Assembly (NCBI GenBank): GCA_033064195.1
Contig: JARBJD010000186.1
Location: 1-64,000 of the forward strand
Length of the DNA: 64,000 bases
Direction of reading: 5' to 3'
Source of the DNA: Blattamonas nauphoetae
Taxonomy: Eukaryota > Preaxostyla > Oxymonadida
The translations under genes were made by a program, and so were the position numbers. The notes below the pieces were generated by a model that saw nothing but the letters and a program-made list of their open reading frames with translations, ran no database searches and was not told the DNA's origin. Positions 31,727-43,731 of the stretch are shown here, piece after piece. The first letter of the stretch is position 1, and the number at the start of each line of letters is the position of its first letter.

Positions 31727-32477
31727 AGTAAAGTTTGACAATTCTGCTGAAGTCGCGAATTGAGGTCGTTCGGATTTGGAGGAGCTAAATCTGCAATATT
31801 AGACGAGAGAATTATCTGATCATAAACAAATGTTGACAATGATACAAAGAAGCTGACAATTTCTTGTTTTTATGGATGATTTCTTCCTTGATCAATGTCG
31901 AGGAACGAGGAGAGGTTGGTGATGATTGAGGAGCCAATGCACATCTTGCGAGGTACAAAATGATCTCGAATGGGAGAAAATGGATATTCTTGTGATGAGA
32001 CTCTTGTTGATAAGGATCGCGGTTGCATAGACGGCTGAGGATTCTTGTTCCAAAACAGGAGAACCGGAAATAGGTGATAATTGAACGGTGATACAATTGT
32101 AAATAGAACAAGAAGAGAAAATGAAAAATGAAAGAGAGGAAAAGCAGACTATTGAAAGTGAGAACGACCTAAATGAGGCAATAAAGTGGCGAATCGCCAC
32201 TACAGAGAGTGGATGGGTAGGAAGATGAATACGTGGAAGAAACAAGTAAATCCATCTCTTCACGCTCCCAGTTCATTTTACACGCGCCACAAAGAGATTT
32301 GAGAAAAATGAACTACTGAGTTGGATTTATGATGGGAAAGAGTCAGAATACTCGTTCTCGCTTTCGGCTGACCATTTAGTCTGCCTCTCCCAATGATGAC
32401 CTGAACTTAATTAAACAATACATTTTTCAATTTTTGAACTCTATTTTCGAAGGTCGCCCGCAAAATGGAACACCCTG
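31727..32477. other. Non-coding right part of the hAT-like element
   Basis: No gene recognised. AT-rich, with short minus-strand frames of low-complexity composition. Confidence 0.5.
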
Positions 32478-32485
32478 GTCCTGAT
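32478..32485 (+). other. 8-bp target duplication of the hAT-like element (right)
   Basis: GTCCTGAT, matching 29611-29618. Confidence 0.9.
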
Positions 32486-34733
32486 GACTGAAGTACACTT
32501 CTTACGATGCGCCTCAGGTCTCTATTCTGGTTTTGGAGGAGGTGGAGGATTGCATGCGATGGTAGTCGGTCGATTGCTGACCCTGCAGGACTGTTCTTTC
32601 ATCGAATGTTCCGCGGGTGCTATGGGTGGTGCCTTCCACTTGGAATTCTTTAAGTCCTGTGTGATGACAGATTGTCTGGTGAAGGATTGTTGTTCAGGAA
32701 TATATGGAACAATCGCCTTTCAGTGGTCAGAGAACAAACCATATCCGATCTCATTCAGGCGAGTCGCTTTCGTCAACAACTCAGTCTGGCAGAATACAGA
32801 CTCGTCAGCGTCGATGAACAGTGGTGAGGACACAACTGCCTTTGTTGATGTGGGTTTGATCTGTTTCGAAGGGTGTCGACCAACATTGTCGATTGAAGAC
32901 TACTTCACGACGTGTGACACAAACAGCATTGGAATGTTCATGACTGCCAATCGCAACACTCCGCAACAGTCGACAGTTCGAGTGTTTGATGACGAATTCA
33001 ATCAGATTGGGCCGCTGTTGACAGAGAAGGTTGTTGCTCAACCGAGTGTGGAATCAGGAAGGATGGAATTGGAAATGAAGTGCAATATGCCGATTGCATC
33101 GCAGAAATGTGAAGTGACAATTCGAAAGGAAGGAGACACGACAGAGATGAAGGGAGTGATTGAGTTTGTGAATGGGAAGGGCACACTGACATCGCCGTCT
33201 CCGTCGTTCACTTTCGATTTCTCAACGTCGTACACAATCACATCGATTGTTGGGATTGCTCCACCTTCATCCTCGTCTCTCTCCAATGCCCTCGCATTGC
33301 CGCAAGCAGCGTGGGTGTTCAACCTCGCTTCGAATCCCTCCTTCGCCTCTTTTACAACCCCAACTCCACCCACTCTCATCGGAGCCAAAGGCCATCTCGT
33401 CTCAACCGACCAGCCAGTCGCTTTTATCAGCCTGATGCTCAACAAAGAAGTGACCGGATCGTTCTTGATTGTTGTGGAGGAAGAAGTGACGGATGTCGCC
33501 ATCACTGTTGAGTTCGACGAACCTTCTTTGATGGGTGACTCGTCGAACTTTGTTGTGGTTGGAGAGGATCGTTTGCTGACACACGACACAACATACACAA
33601 TCAAGTCCATCACACCATCACCTGGTTCAGAATCACCAGTTGTTTGGATGAACGAGACTGTCACTTTTCACATCCCCAAATCATCGTTTGTACCTCCAGT
33701 TGACCCGAAAAAAGACGATGACAAGAAAGCGCTGTCGAAGGAAATGAAGGCAATGCTGAGCTGGCTGATTCCTCTCGTCGCGTGCCTGCTGATCGCTCTG
33801 CTCCTCGCCATCGTCATCATCGTTCTGCTCCGTCGCCGAAAGAACAAAGCCGAGACATCGCTGAAGGAGATGGAAGAACAGACGGACGACCGAATCGACG
33901 AGAAGATCGAAGTTGAAGGATTGGCTCCCGACAACACGAAAACAGCAATCCATCCTGATGTCATCAGCCACTCGAACTTCACACCCGACGACACCCTCAT
34001 CCCGACCAAACAGGGACGTCAGCCGGTTTCCAAAAATGATGCGCTTGGGGAGTTGGTTGAGGTGATGAAGTGCAGTGGAGATTTCGCAGTCTGGACAGCT
34101 CGAATGAACACTACACTTTATTCAGTGATCCACACAGAAAAGAGAGATATTGGGAAGCGTTCGATTGGTGTTCAGATTGTGAATGGATTGAAGCAGGTTG
34201 TTGCTCGTCGTGGACGGAGTGATGTTCTGACTCAACTGTCGCCACACTGGATTCTTCTTGATTCGGCTGGGAATGTTCACCTGAAACTTGCGATGAACTC
34301 GACAGAAGCGGAACAAGCAGCGCTGCTGGCTCAGAAGCAACAAAACGCTCACGCGTTGGGAGCAGAAGGAGAGAAGTGTGGGATGGATGGTCTTCGGTGG
34401 CGAGCACCTGAAGTGGTTGCTGGAAGTGTGGAGGTGGATGGTCAGAATGCGTCAGTTTTTAGTCTTGGCCTGATCTTGTGGGAGATTGAGACTGGTCTTG
34501 TTCCGTATGGGGAAGTGGATGCGATTGTTGCTCAGAAGCAGTCTGGGACTGGGATTGCACCGAAACTATCGGATTTGCATGACGACGAGTTCATCGCGAT
34601 GCTGACGCGATGTCTGTCTGTGATTCCGAAAGAACGACCAACACTGACTGAAGTTGGAGAGTTCCTGTCGTCGCACACAAACGATTCAGTCGTCCTGGAA
34701 TCGCGGGTTGAAATAAAAGCTCATGTAGGATAG
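32486..34733 (+). CDS. S1 receptor, 3' part: membrane span and pseudokinase
   Basis: Continues S1 in register after the hAT-like element. The rest of the beta helix is followed by two domains of about 100 residues, then one membrane span (WLIPLVACLLIALLLAIVII) with a stop-transfer RRRKNK, and a cytoplasmic tail of about 300 residues. The tail has the outline of a protein kinase: RAPEVV, SLGLILWEIETG and NPKERPTLTE-like motifs of the C-lobe. However, the HRD loop is replaced (LSPHWILLD), the DFG motif is replaced (LKLAMN) and no glycine loop or VAIK lysine is recognised. It is therefore a pseudokinase, probably a scaffold or signal adaptor. The 3' 600 bp is almost identical to S2. Confidence 0.85.
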
Positions 34734-35440
34734 AACGGACACTCCAAAATCCTCCTTCACTCTCTTGATTTCGAGAAACTCTCTCCACATCGGATCCTTC
34801 TCATTCGTCTTCATTTTGAAGACAGCTGAAAAGCAGAAGAGGAATTGAATACTGGCGAACCCTTCCTCATCACACGTCACCATCACCTCTTTCCCGTAGT
34901 CATTTCATTCAATCTTGATTGGAATGGATTGGAGAACACGTCATTCTTCTCCTTTCTCTCACACACTCTTCATTTCCTGTACTTATATAGTCGTTTACCC
35001 ACCCTCCATTCTTCGTTTCATCGCGTTTCGAAGTCATTTACAGAATCCTTCTCGTTCCTCACCTCGCATGTCGTCATCTCACATATCACTTTCCCTCAGC
35101 CTCTCCTCTTCCGTCTTCCATGACGCTCTTGTCATCCGACAGTTGCATTTGGAAGAACTGAAGCTTCACTCCACTCTGGAGACTCTTCTGGGACTTTTCT
35201 GTCTTCTTCTTTGGATTCGAACGAATCACCATTTCCTCACATCACCCCACATCACTCAAACTGACGTAAAAGCACATTTTTGTCTGGAAATATCGGGGTG
35301 GGAATCAAAACTTGCTGTCGACCTTGTCGTGATGATTGAAAGAGGTTGATGAAGTTAAAGAGTGAAGCGAAAGAAGACTGAGTAACCTACGTGCCAAGAT
35401 ATTCCGCTATATACTCTGTGAGAGTCAGTGTGAAGTTGTC
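34734..35440. other. Spacer between S1 and S2
   Basis: No convincing gene. It contains a 185-bp segment (35057-35241) repeated after S2, and before S2 a block with AGATATTCCGCTA shared with the region upstream of S1. Confidence 0.5.
35057..35241 (+). repeat. Duplicated downstream segment, copy 1
   Basis: Highly similar to 49936-50120, including CGACAGTTGCATTTGGAAGA. In both copies one frame starting with ATG reads MSSS followed by VFHDA and LHLEELKLHSTLETLLGL without interruption; it could be a small peptide or the remains of a gene. Confidence 0.8.
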
Positions 35441-35458
35441 AAAGAAAGGGTTCGATCT
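35441..35458 (+). promoter_or_regulatory. Conserved upstream motif of S2
   Basis: AAAGAAAGGGTTCGATCT, ending 58 bp before the ATG at 35516, the same motif and spacing as in S1. Confidence 0.6.
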
Positions 35459-35515
35459 CCTTCCATTCACCTTACACCTTGAGAATATAATCTCGATCTC
35501 TCTCCGATCACAGTC

Positions 35516-38046
35516 ATGATCCCCCTCTCACTCCTTCTCTGTATCTTTCAATCCATGTTCGCCATTAATTCCCGCACAACAAGTCCATCAAATCTGCAAT
35601 CACTTCTGGACACCATATCAAACTGTACCAATCAAAAATCGAATGAAATTCAACTTAACTCGATTCCAGAAGGACTATACATTGGAAGAAACATCGAAAT
35701 CAAGAACAGGCGTCTTGAATTGTCTGGGGAACTATCGAACAAAAGAGCATCACTGGGAACACGCATCATCCCGCAATTGGGGTTCGACAGCAACAGAAAT
35801 GAAGCAAAGTTCACCGTTCCCATTTGTGAGAATTGCATCTTCTCATTGACCAACTCAACGTTGTTATTGGATTCGCTCCACTTTTCGCTCGTCGACAATT
35901 CTGAAGAATCAAGACAACAGAGGAACAAAGCACATCCGGCAAGGCTGGCAATTGTTTCAGGCAGCTATCTGACAATATCACAAAGCATCATTGAAGTGTC
36001 GTCGGGGACAAGTGCGATTCTGATTCTGCCATCGCCATTCGAGGTCTCAACCACTCCATCGTCAGTTGTGGTGAGTAAATGCTCGATCTCGAGTGAAAAT
36101 GGTCAGTTGTGTGGTCTTGTGGAAACAGCAGCATTTCCAGATTGTGGAGCATCACGATCAATCTCGATTGTTGGATGTTCGTTCAACTCGCAGAATGTTC
36201 TCGGAACAGACGGGATTGGCCTCTCACTGACACTAACAGCTCGAAAGAATGCAGAAGACGTGGGAATGATCTCACCATCGCTGATAGATTGCTCTTTTGT
36301 GAACATGAGTTCGAGTTGCTCTTCCCGCCCACCACAGCTGTCGCATTTGAGTCAAAAGATGTTGGGATGTGTTGTATCGCTGTCAAGTTCGCATTTGTCA
36401 GGATCGACGATTCGGGATGTGAACAATGGAGGCTCCATTTTGTGCTCGAATTCCTCTTTCTCCTCCCTCCTCTCCTCCCCCAACACCGACTCTGAACAAC
36501 CGTCCATCACTCTCCCGGAGTCAAGTAAATATCCCGAGCAATTCGAAGATGGAATCGCATATTCGTTCAACGAAGAAAGTGGAGATGCAACCACATCCGC
36601 CTCCTTCTCGCACTGCCGCTTCACTGGTGCCAACTATGCTTCGAATGCACGAGCCCTCACATTCGAAGAGTACTTCGGAACCATCTCCATCGTCTCCTGC
36701 TCGTTCGCGAATCATTCCTTCAGAGACGACAGATCATTCTTTTCGAACGGTGGAGCTATCTTCGTCTTCAACAGCAATTATCAAATCTGTCCAAAACTCA
36801 CCCTCCGAGCATCAAACTTCACAAATATCAAAACTCCAAATTTTGCAGCGGTGTATATTGATGCGAGTTTGAAAGCCACGATTGTGGACTGCTCTTTTGA
36901 AGTGTGCCGTCCTGAAATTCACAACCCCGCGTCGACAGGAGGACTGAATTTTCACGCCACCAATCCAAATCCAAGTACTCACACCACAATTACAAATGTC
37001 GTGTTCCAGTCGTGTTATGGAGGTATCTGTGGCGGGATGAGCTTGGATGCCAATTGGGACACCATTCTCTCAGATTGTCGTTTCAAAGATTGTAATGTTG
37101 AAGACTATCAGTCAATAGCTTCCGGACTCTATTTATCACTCGAAGGAGAATCACCAAAACTCGTCACTCGACTGACTTTCACAGATTGTTGGAGTTCAAG
37201 CCGCGCCGCTGGTATGAATTTTCGCCCCGACTGTGATGTCCTGTTGTCTGACCTCCACTTCTTCAGATGCACATCAGGCAACGGTCAGGGTATTGGAGGG
37301 GCTGGAGGATTCTCTATTTTGACCTTAGGACAATTGTTGACCCTGCAGGACTGCTCTTTCGTCGAATGTTTAGCGGATTCTACTGGTGGTGCCTTTCACT
37401 TGGAGTACTTTGAATCCTGTGTGATGACTGATTGTCTGGTTAAAGATTGTTGTTCAGGCAAATATGGAGCAATCACTTTTGAGCAGTCAGCGAACAATCC
37501 ATGGTCGATCTCTCTCACGCGAGTCGCATTCGCCAACAACTCCGTCGGGCAGAATACAGACTCGTCAGCGTCGATGAACAGTGCAGATGACACAACTGCT
37601 TTTGTTGACGTCCACCTGAACTATCTCGATTCTTCCAATCACCCAACAATCTCGATTGAAGACTACTTCACGACGTGTGCCACAAACAGCATTGGAATGT
37701 TCATGACTGCCAATCGCTACACTCCACAGGAGACGATCGTTCGAGTGTTTGATGACGAGTTCAACAAGATTGGGTCGCTGTTGACAGAGAAGGTTGTTGC
37801 TAAGCCAAGTCAGCAATCAGGAAGACTTGAATTGGAGGTGAAGTGCAATATGCCGATTGCATCGCAGAAATGTGAAGTGACAGTTCAAAAGGAAGGAGAC
37901 ACAACACAAATGAGTGGAGAGATTGAGTTTGTGAATGGGAAGGGCACACTGACATCGCCGTCTCCATCGTTGACTCTCGAATTGTCCACGTCGTACACAA
38001 TCACATCGATTGTTGGGATTGCTCCCTCTTCGCCTTCATCTCACTC
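35516..38046 (+). CDS. S2 receptor, 5' part: signal peptide and beta-helix ectodomain
   Basis: Starts MIPLSLLLCIFQSMFA, a clear signal peptide, and follows S1 closely through the ectodomain, with the same cysteine- and GG-rich beta-helix repeats and many N-x-S/T sites. The frame is cut at 38046 by a 10-kb Mutator-like element and resumes in register at 48116. Joined length is 1327 residues. Divergence from S1 is spread over the ectodomain, while the cytoplasmic part is nearly identical, consistent with a variable surface region on a constant signalling tail. Confidence 0.85.
38038..38046 (+). other. 9-bp target duplication of the Mutator-like element (left)
   Basis: ATCTCACTC, repeated at 48107-48115. 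Confidence 0.9.
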
Positions 38047-38133
38047 GGGTAGGTATAGAGACAGATCTGATTTTGTATACGCACAGATCTAAATTTGGTA
38101 TACGCACAGATCTGTCGGATACACACAGATCTG
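38047..38133 (+). repeat. Left TIR of the Mutator-like element
   Basis: Starts GGGTAGGTATAGAGACAGAT; matches the reverse complement of 48020-48106 with about one mismatch. Confidence 0.9.
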
Positions 38134-39968
38134 CTTCATTGAGCACTGATAAGGTTTAAAAATCACAATTTTTCGTGAAAAAGGGGAAGATTTATTGTGT
38201 TATTGAGAAATTGTGGTGAAAAAGTGAAAAATACAACGAAGCATCGGACCAGACATGTAAAACGAAATTATACTGCCCGACACGACGTCTTGATCCGGCT
38301 GTAAAACGGTTTTATTTTTCTGAATAAAGAGACAATATGTTTTAATTTTCTATCAATGATAATTAAGAGAGTTCAACACCTTGTGACAAAAAATTGGACA
38401 CCAAAAAATTCTGAATGACGTGAAAACTGTAAAACAAAATTAATGATGGACATGCTCTTCGCGACATGACACGTGATTCACCTCATCCTGCTCGATCCCT
38501 CTAACTTTAAATTGTTTTAACTTTACGAGAGTAACTCTGGAGGAGTCAGTCACTGAATGATAGAACGATGTTTTCATTACTTTCTTGTGGGATCGAGTTC
38601 TCACCTCTCACGATTTTTGGACGAAGGAAGTCTATTGTGACGTAAATCGCATAATTTTCAAAAAGAATTGAAACGAACGTTCACGAAATGTATTTGATGA
38701 GGTTAAAGTCGAAAAAGATTGATTGAACGTATTTCTGACCGATATTGACCTGTTTGATTCTTGGAAGTTTTATCCTGTTTCTTGTTTCAACCAGTATTAT
38801 CACTGAGAAGGACCCGTGAGTGGTGGTGAGGGTCCATCTTTCCCTCAGTGCGACATGTGACGAATGATCAAGGTATTGTTTTCCGTCAATGATCTCTTCC
38901 GTCACGACAAGTTTTTCAGTTTCAACTAATCCCTGCACACCACCAAATCCCAAGTTTGCTGAGATGAATACACAACCTTGATTCTCAGCGTGGTGTGTCT
39001 TTTCTCTTTGTGACTTCTTGAATTTATCTAGTCAATTCTCACACAGATTCTTCACAACACCAAACTGACAAAGCTCATGAAAGAAACAGTTCGAAAGAGT
39101 CTCATTTTCAAAGGCGTGACGATTTTGAAAATGATGGAGAAGAATGTGAGGAACTCTGTGCGGTTTGTGAAGACAAATTCGATACACTTTGACGAATCGC
39201 TGGAAGAAACAGTGTGATTTTTTGATTTTGATGGCTCCCTTTCGATGAACAGCTGAACAGTATGACACGTTTTTGAATCCAATTCGAACAGAATGCTATG
39301 TCTTGATGGTTTCGTGCTGTGGCTGGCCTTTTCATTTCACAACTAACTGTTGATCGTCTGTGTTCAGCGCATCGGTGTCCTTGGATACTACATTGACAGA
39401 GTTATGGAGCGAGCGAGTTGACTCGAATCTTCCTTTTCCTTTTCTTCGTTTCATCTGCTTCTATCATTCACTTGACATTCACAATCTTGGATCCATGCAG
39501 GAGTGATATCGGATGTGAATCACGTGTCATGTCGTTCGAAGGATGTCCCCCTACAGTAGCATTTCATGTCATTCTCTCTTATTTTTCACTGTTGGTTTTC
39601 CAAAAAAATCACAGAGATGTATAACTCAAGGTAGTTGATGATAGTGAAAAAGGAACTCTCAACTCTCTCTTGTTATGTCAAAAAACAAAAATTACAGCCG
39701 GAGCAGGTCGTCGTGTCGGGCAGTATATGGCATCTCGTTTTCATCTCTCTCGACTCTGGTAACTTTTCGCAATAAGCTATCCGTCTCAAATGCATCAAAC
39801 TCCTCCAGGCTTCGAACTAAAGTTCTCAATAAGTCGACAATCACTTCTCTTCCAAGTTTGATCCTCCATTGTTTCATGACACCCTAGATCTGATTCTACT
39901 CATCATATATGACTTTAATGAATGTTTTCAACAATTTCGATGCCTGCTAAGTCGCGCCACGTCAATTT
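38134..39968. other. Left arm of the Mutator-like element, no clear gene
   Basis: A minus-strand frame at 38681-38953 (90 codons) reads like a piece of a folded protein (LRERWTLTTTHGSFSV) but has no recognised family. Minus-strand frames at 39032-39335 overlap each other and none stands out. Possibly captured host fragments. Confidence 0.35.
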
Positions 39969-40670
39969 TTGCGGCATGAATCTATTAGTGATCAGATCTC
40001 GCACTTCTCGCTCGCGATGACAGGATCTGTGGGAATATGGAGGCCGTTTGAGGAATCACGTTTGGAGACGACAATAACGATGGGTGGATGGACAAGAGAC
40101 TTGGCTGGGCGGACTAAACAACGAAAACTGCTGGCAGTGCGAATGTCAAACAAGATGGGAGCAATTGTCGGACGGAAAGAGGAACAACTCCAAATGAACC
40201 TTTTCAACCCCAAAGAAAACAAGGAGACTTCTCTGAGTTGGCTGTTCGAAGACTCACCGGCGCATCTGATGTTCCTACAGAAAGTGTCACCTCGCAGCGG
40301 CCTATCTGCAGATACTGAAATGTCTTCTCACTTTTGACGCCACACTTCCCCTCCTCTATACTCCCGATGGCCGCTGCAACATCTCCCTTCTGAAGCAGAT
40401 CCGTGCGATGCCGCTCATTCCTCTCTCCATCTCTCGGAGCTGATATTTTCGTTTCGCCGTCGTTCAGCCTCACCTCGGTCCAGTATCTGTTCACTTCGCT
40501 TTTCGAGGACAGCTGGCAGATCGGCGCTGTTCCCTCTCCGCTCTTCTTCCGCGGATTCATGCGCAGTCTGCAGATTCCGAAGACGGAAGAGCCCGTCCTC
40601 CCAACGACACGTCGCTTGTCACTCCCTCACTCGCCATGAAGCAGCACGATTCTCTGAGTCGGATGTTCGA
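39969..40670 (+). pseudogene. Captured host gene fragment, left copy
   Basis: Frames in this stretch match parts of the protein at 45453-47279: SLSWLFEDSPAHLMFL here against a matching PAHLMFLP there, and LAAAYLQILKCLLTFDATL against LAAACLHTLICLLTVDPTL. The copy has several frame breaks. After it, a further conserved piece (LTSVQYLFTSLFEDSW) leads up to the DIRS insertion. It appears that two diverged copies of one host gene segment lie in tandem in the Mutator-like element. The gene family is not recognised. Confidence 0.6.
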
Positions 40671-40746
40671 GCACCGCCCTTCTAGTAGGTGCTGTTCAAA
40701 CCTCGGTCCCTCTGATAATGAGAAGTGGTCGTGAGTAATGGGTTGG
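40671..40746 (+). repeat. Left inverted terminal repeat of the DIRS element
   Basis: Starts GCACCGCCCTTCTAG; its inner part is the reverse complement of the start of the right repeat near 45377-45415. Confidence 0.85.
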
Positions 40747-41955
40747 TCACGAAGATCAAAATAATGACGACACATTCAGAAACTTCAGCTGCAGCAGACA
40801 CTGCCCCTTCCGACCAAATACCACCTGATGTCATCAGACAGATTATTAGTGGTATTAGAACCGCAGACCCAGCGTTTTTCGACGCGCTATCGTTAAAGCA
40901 ATCTCACACGGCTCAGGCCACAACGCCGGAAGTACCACCTTCCCAGCGTCGCGGGACAACTATACCTCCCACGCGAGCACCTTCTCCGATTAGAAAACGC
41001 AAGCGTTCACGTCCAACGGACCCGGTCGACGATGACAGTTCCGACAGCTCGGAATCATCCAACACATCTTCTGGCGGTTCCATTCCGTCCAGTCATTACT
41101 CTCGTCAGAATGAGCGAGAAAGATCTCTTTATTCGGCCGGACATAGGTCGGAAGGGAAGCAGCACAAAAAAGCACAGATCAAAGGAGGGGCGACGCAAAT
41201 CTCGTTCTCTTGGAAGAAAAAACCGCTCATCAAAGATGAAACGGAATCTATTACCACCACATCTGGATCTACAAGACCCCTACATCGCTCTGTATCAGGA
41301 CTCAGATTTCAGTCCCATCCATCGAAAGGATCCAGCGACGAGTTTGAAAAAGAAGCTGAAAAAGAGGCATACGAAGTTCACCACGGACTGGGTTAAGAAT
41401 GTTCTGCCTCCGCAATTGATTGACGAATTAACCCGGGCATCATACAACTCTCGAAGAGATTTGGAAATACAGACTCAGTTTTCGGACGATCCTCCAAAAC
41501 TTAACAGTCCACTAGGAGTTCAGCAGCAGATGCTCAGGATGGCAACACAACACAGCCTTGTTGCAGCAGCTTTAATTGGCGAAGTTCACACCCAAATTTC
41601 AACGTCTGATCCTACCTCCCCCATCCTCTCAAAGATCCTAGACGCGATCCTCATTTCATCGGATGCCGCCTCACGAACATATCACGCACTATATGTCGAC
41701 GAGAAGAACTTCATGGACATGATGGACCAGATGAACATTCGACGCCCTCTCTCGAATGATGTGAGTTTACTTCCACGTTCCACTTCCTCTTATCAACCAA
41801 CTCAGACAGGTTTCGATCAGACCACTCAAATGATTGGCCCAGCGCCGATGACACATATGCAGTCTGGCGCTGCTTTCTCACCGAGAGGGGGGCAGGGCCG
41901 TACCCCCGTCAAACAATTCGGTCCTCACCGACACTACAACAGGAAAGGCCAGTAG
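40725..41955 (+). CDS. Gag-like region of the DIRS element
   Basis: Two overlapping frames (40725-41396 and 41032-41955) upstream of the reverse transcriptase encode Ser/Arg-rich, basic proteins, as expected for the nucleic-acid-binding first gene of DIRS elements. No zinc knuckle is seen. Which frame is the true product was not determined. Confidence 0.55.
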
Positions 41956-42104
41956 AGTCGGAATTAAAGCAGGAGGATGTCAAGATAACAGGGAGACTCC
42001 TGGACAGAATCTCACTGTGGGCAGATATTGGTGGGAAGGATATTATTCAAGCGGGAGCTCTTTGGGAGTGGAAGGAGGCCGACTCACCGGACAGACTGCG
42101 CCTA

Positions 42105-43664
42105 TTGGGAAGAGCACCACCGTTCAGAGGGAAAACGGAGGAGATGGAAGCTTACAATCAACTTCTTCAAGAGGAACTTCGAATGGGTGCAGTGGAGGAA
42201 ATACAGCCGGAGACAGCGGAACTGATTCTCCCCACATTCCTCGTCGCAAAGAAGGGAGGGAAATACAGAAAGGTGATAGATGCATCTCACCTAAACAGAG
42301 AGATCAAAACGACTCACTTCAAAATGGAAAACATTCAAACCGCCTTTCCTCTAATCAACACTCACTCCTGGCTAACAACCATCGACATACAGTCTGCGTC
42401 TCTGCACATCCATCTCTCGCCACCATTACGCAAGTTCCTCTGCTTTCAATTTCAACACAAGACGTACCAGTTCAAAGCACTGCCTTTCGGATTGGCAACC
42501 GCACCCCGAACGTTCTCGAAGACGATGAAGATCGCTGTGAAGGCATTGAGGGAGGAGTTGAAGATCTCAATAGTCTTTTATCTGGACGACTTACTCCTGA
42601 TAGCGGACTCAGAGGACGAGGCGAGAAGCAAGACAGTTCAGGCGGTTCAGAGACTCCGCCAGCTGGGTTTCATGATAGCGGAGGACAAATGTCTCCTCCG
42701 TCCCAGCCAGGAGGCGGAGTTCCTCGGCTGGTTACTCAACTCGAAGGACCAGACTGTCAAAGTGACGGATTGCAGACGAAAGAAGCTCCTGTCGTTACTC
42801 AAATCCCAGACTCTCTCCTGCCAACAGAGGGCAATGATCTCATTGAAACACCTCTCCAGCTTAATCGGCTCACTCAGTTTTCTGCGTATTTCAATTCCAG
42901 AAGCAAGTCTATATCTCCGAAGGCATCAAACGCTCCTGTCATCAACCGTCCACAAGTTTGGATGGAACGGCAAGGTTCGCCTCACTCCCCAACTCCTGGG
43001 GGAATTACAGTTTTGGAAGAAGCGCCTGACAAACAACTCTCCGTTCTCCTTCCAACCGACAGTGAGCCAAGCCTCAATCACCACGGACGCCAGTCCGACA
43101 GGCTGGGGAGCGACACTCCAGTTAACTGGTTCGACTGTTTATTTCCACGGGTTCTGGAACATACAGGAGCGCTCGCACACGAGCAATTGGAAAGAGACTG
43201 CAGCGGTGGGTCGGAGCGTTCGAGCAGCTGCGAAGCATTTGAGACTAGCTCGAGTCTCCTCACTCTCGATTCTATCGGACAATACAGCCGCTGTCTACAA
43301 CCTGCGGAGACAACGCGCAGGTCTTCCTCTCCTCGAAATAACCAGGAGTGTCTTCAAGACGTTCAAACGGCTCGGCCTTCACCTCCAGTCGATCAACCAC
43401 ATCCCGGGCAAAGCCAACTCAGTCTCGGATGCGCTCTCACGACTCCCCCCGCACAGCGAATATCATCTCCTGCCACAAGCTCTTCAACTGGTCAAGGACA
43501 AATGGAACTTCGATCCTGGGATGGATCTTTTCGCGAGCGTCAAGAACAAACAATGCGCAATGTATTTCTCTCTCTCAGGGGCGAAAGAAGAAGCTGGAGG
43601 AGGTGTAATGGACCAAGATTGGTCCGAGATGACAATGAATCTCCTGATCCACCCCCAATTTTGA
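42105..43664 (+). CDS. Reverse transcriptase and RNase H of the DIRS element
   Basis: A 519-residue protein with reverse transcriptase motifs (TIDIQSASLHI, LPFGLATAPRTF and the catalytic FYLDDLLL) followed by an RNase H-like domain (ITTDASPTGWGATL, then WKETAAV, then SDNTAAV). These resemble the DIRS clade of retroelements. It lies between the gag-like region and the recombinase gene. Confidence 0.88.
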   Translation: MGRAPPFRGKTEEMEAYNQLLQEELRMGAVEEIQPETAELILPTFLVAKKGGKYRKVIDASHLNREIKTTHFKMENIQTAFPLINTHSWLTTIDIQSASLHIHLSPPLRKFLCFQFQHKTYQFKALPFGLATAPRTFSKTMKIAVKALREELKISIVFYLDDLLLIADSEDEARSKTVQAVQRLRQLGFMIAEDKCLLRPSQEAEFLGWLLNSKDQTVKVTDCRRKKLLSLLKSQTLSCQQRAMISLKHLSSLIGSLSFLRISIPEASLYLRRHQTLLSSTVHKFGWNGKVRLTPQLLGELQFWKKRLTNNSPFSFQPTVSQASITTDASPTGWGATLQLTGSTVYFHGFWNIQERSHTSNWKETAAVGRSVRAAAKHLRLARVSSLSILSDNTAAVYNLRRQRAGLPLLEITRSVFKTFKRLGLHLQSINHIPGKANSVSDALSRLPPHSEYHLLPQALQLVKDKWNFDPGMDLFASVKNKQCAMYFSLSGAKEEAGGGVMDQDWSEMTMNLLIHPQF

Positions 43665-43731
43665 TGATCTCGAAAGTAGTGAGGAAGCTCATGATACAGA
43701 GACCGAAGAGAGCTCTCCTAATTACTCCGGC

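Larger units (their letters stand above)
29619..32477. mobile_element. hAT-like element in S1, non-autonomous
   Basis: Ends CAGGGTGTTCCA and TGGAACACCCTG are perfect 12-bp inverted repeats, flanked by the 8-bp duplication GTCCTGAT. CAGGG termini with 8-bp duplications are typical of hAT transposons. No hAT transposase is seen. The interior holds a minus-strand fragment of a surface-protein gene (29830-30880) and a 520-bp hAT MITE (31199-31718). The element has been captured mid-gene, and the host frame is in register on both sides, so the insertion is recent. Confidence 0.88.

Noticed and set aside
34915-35349. 144-codon gene downstream of S1
   Set aside because: Only the part within the 185-bp repeat is shared with the copy after S2; the rest is Ser/Phe-rich low complexity.
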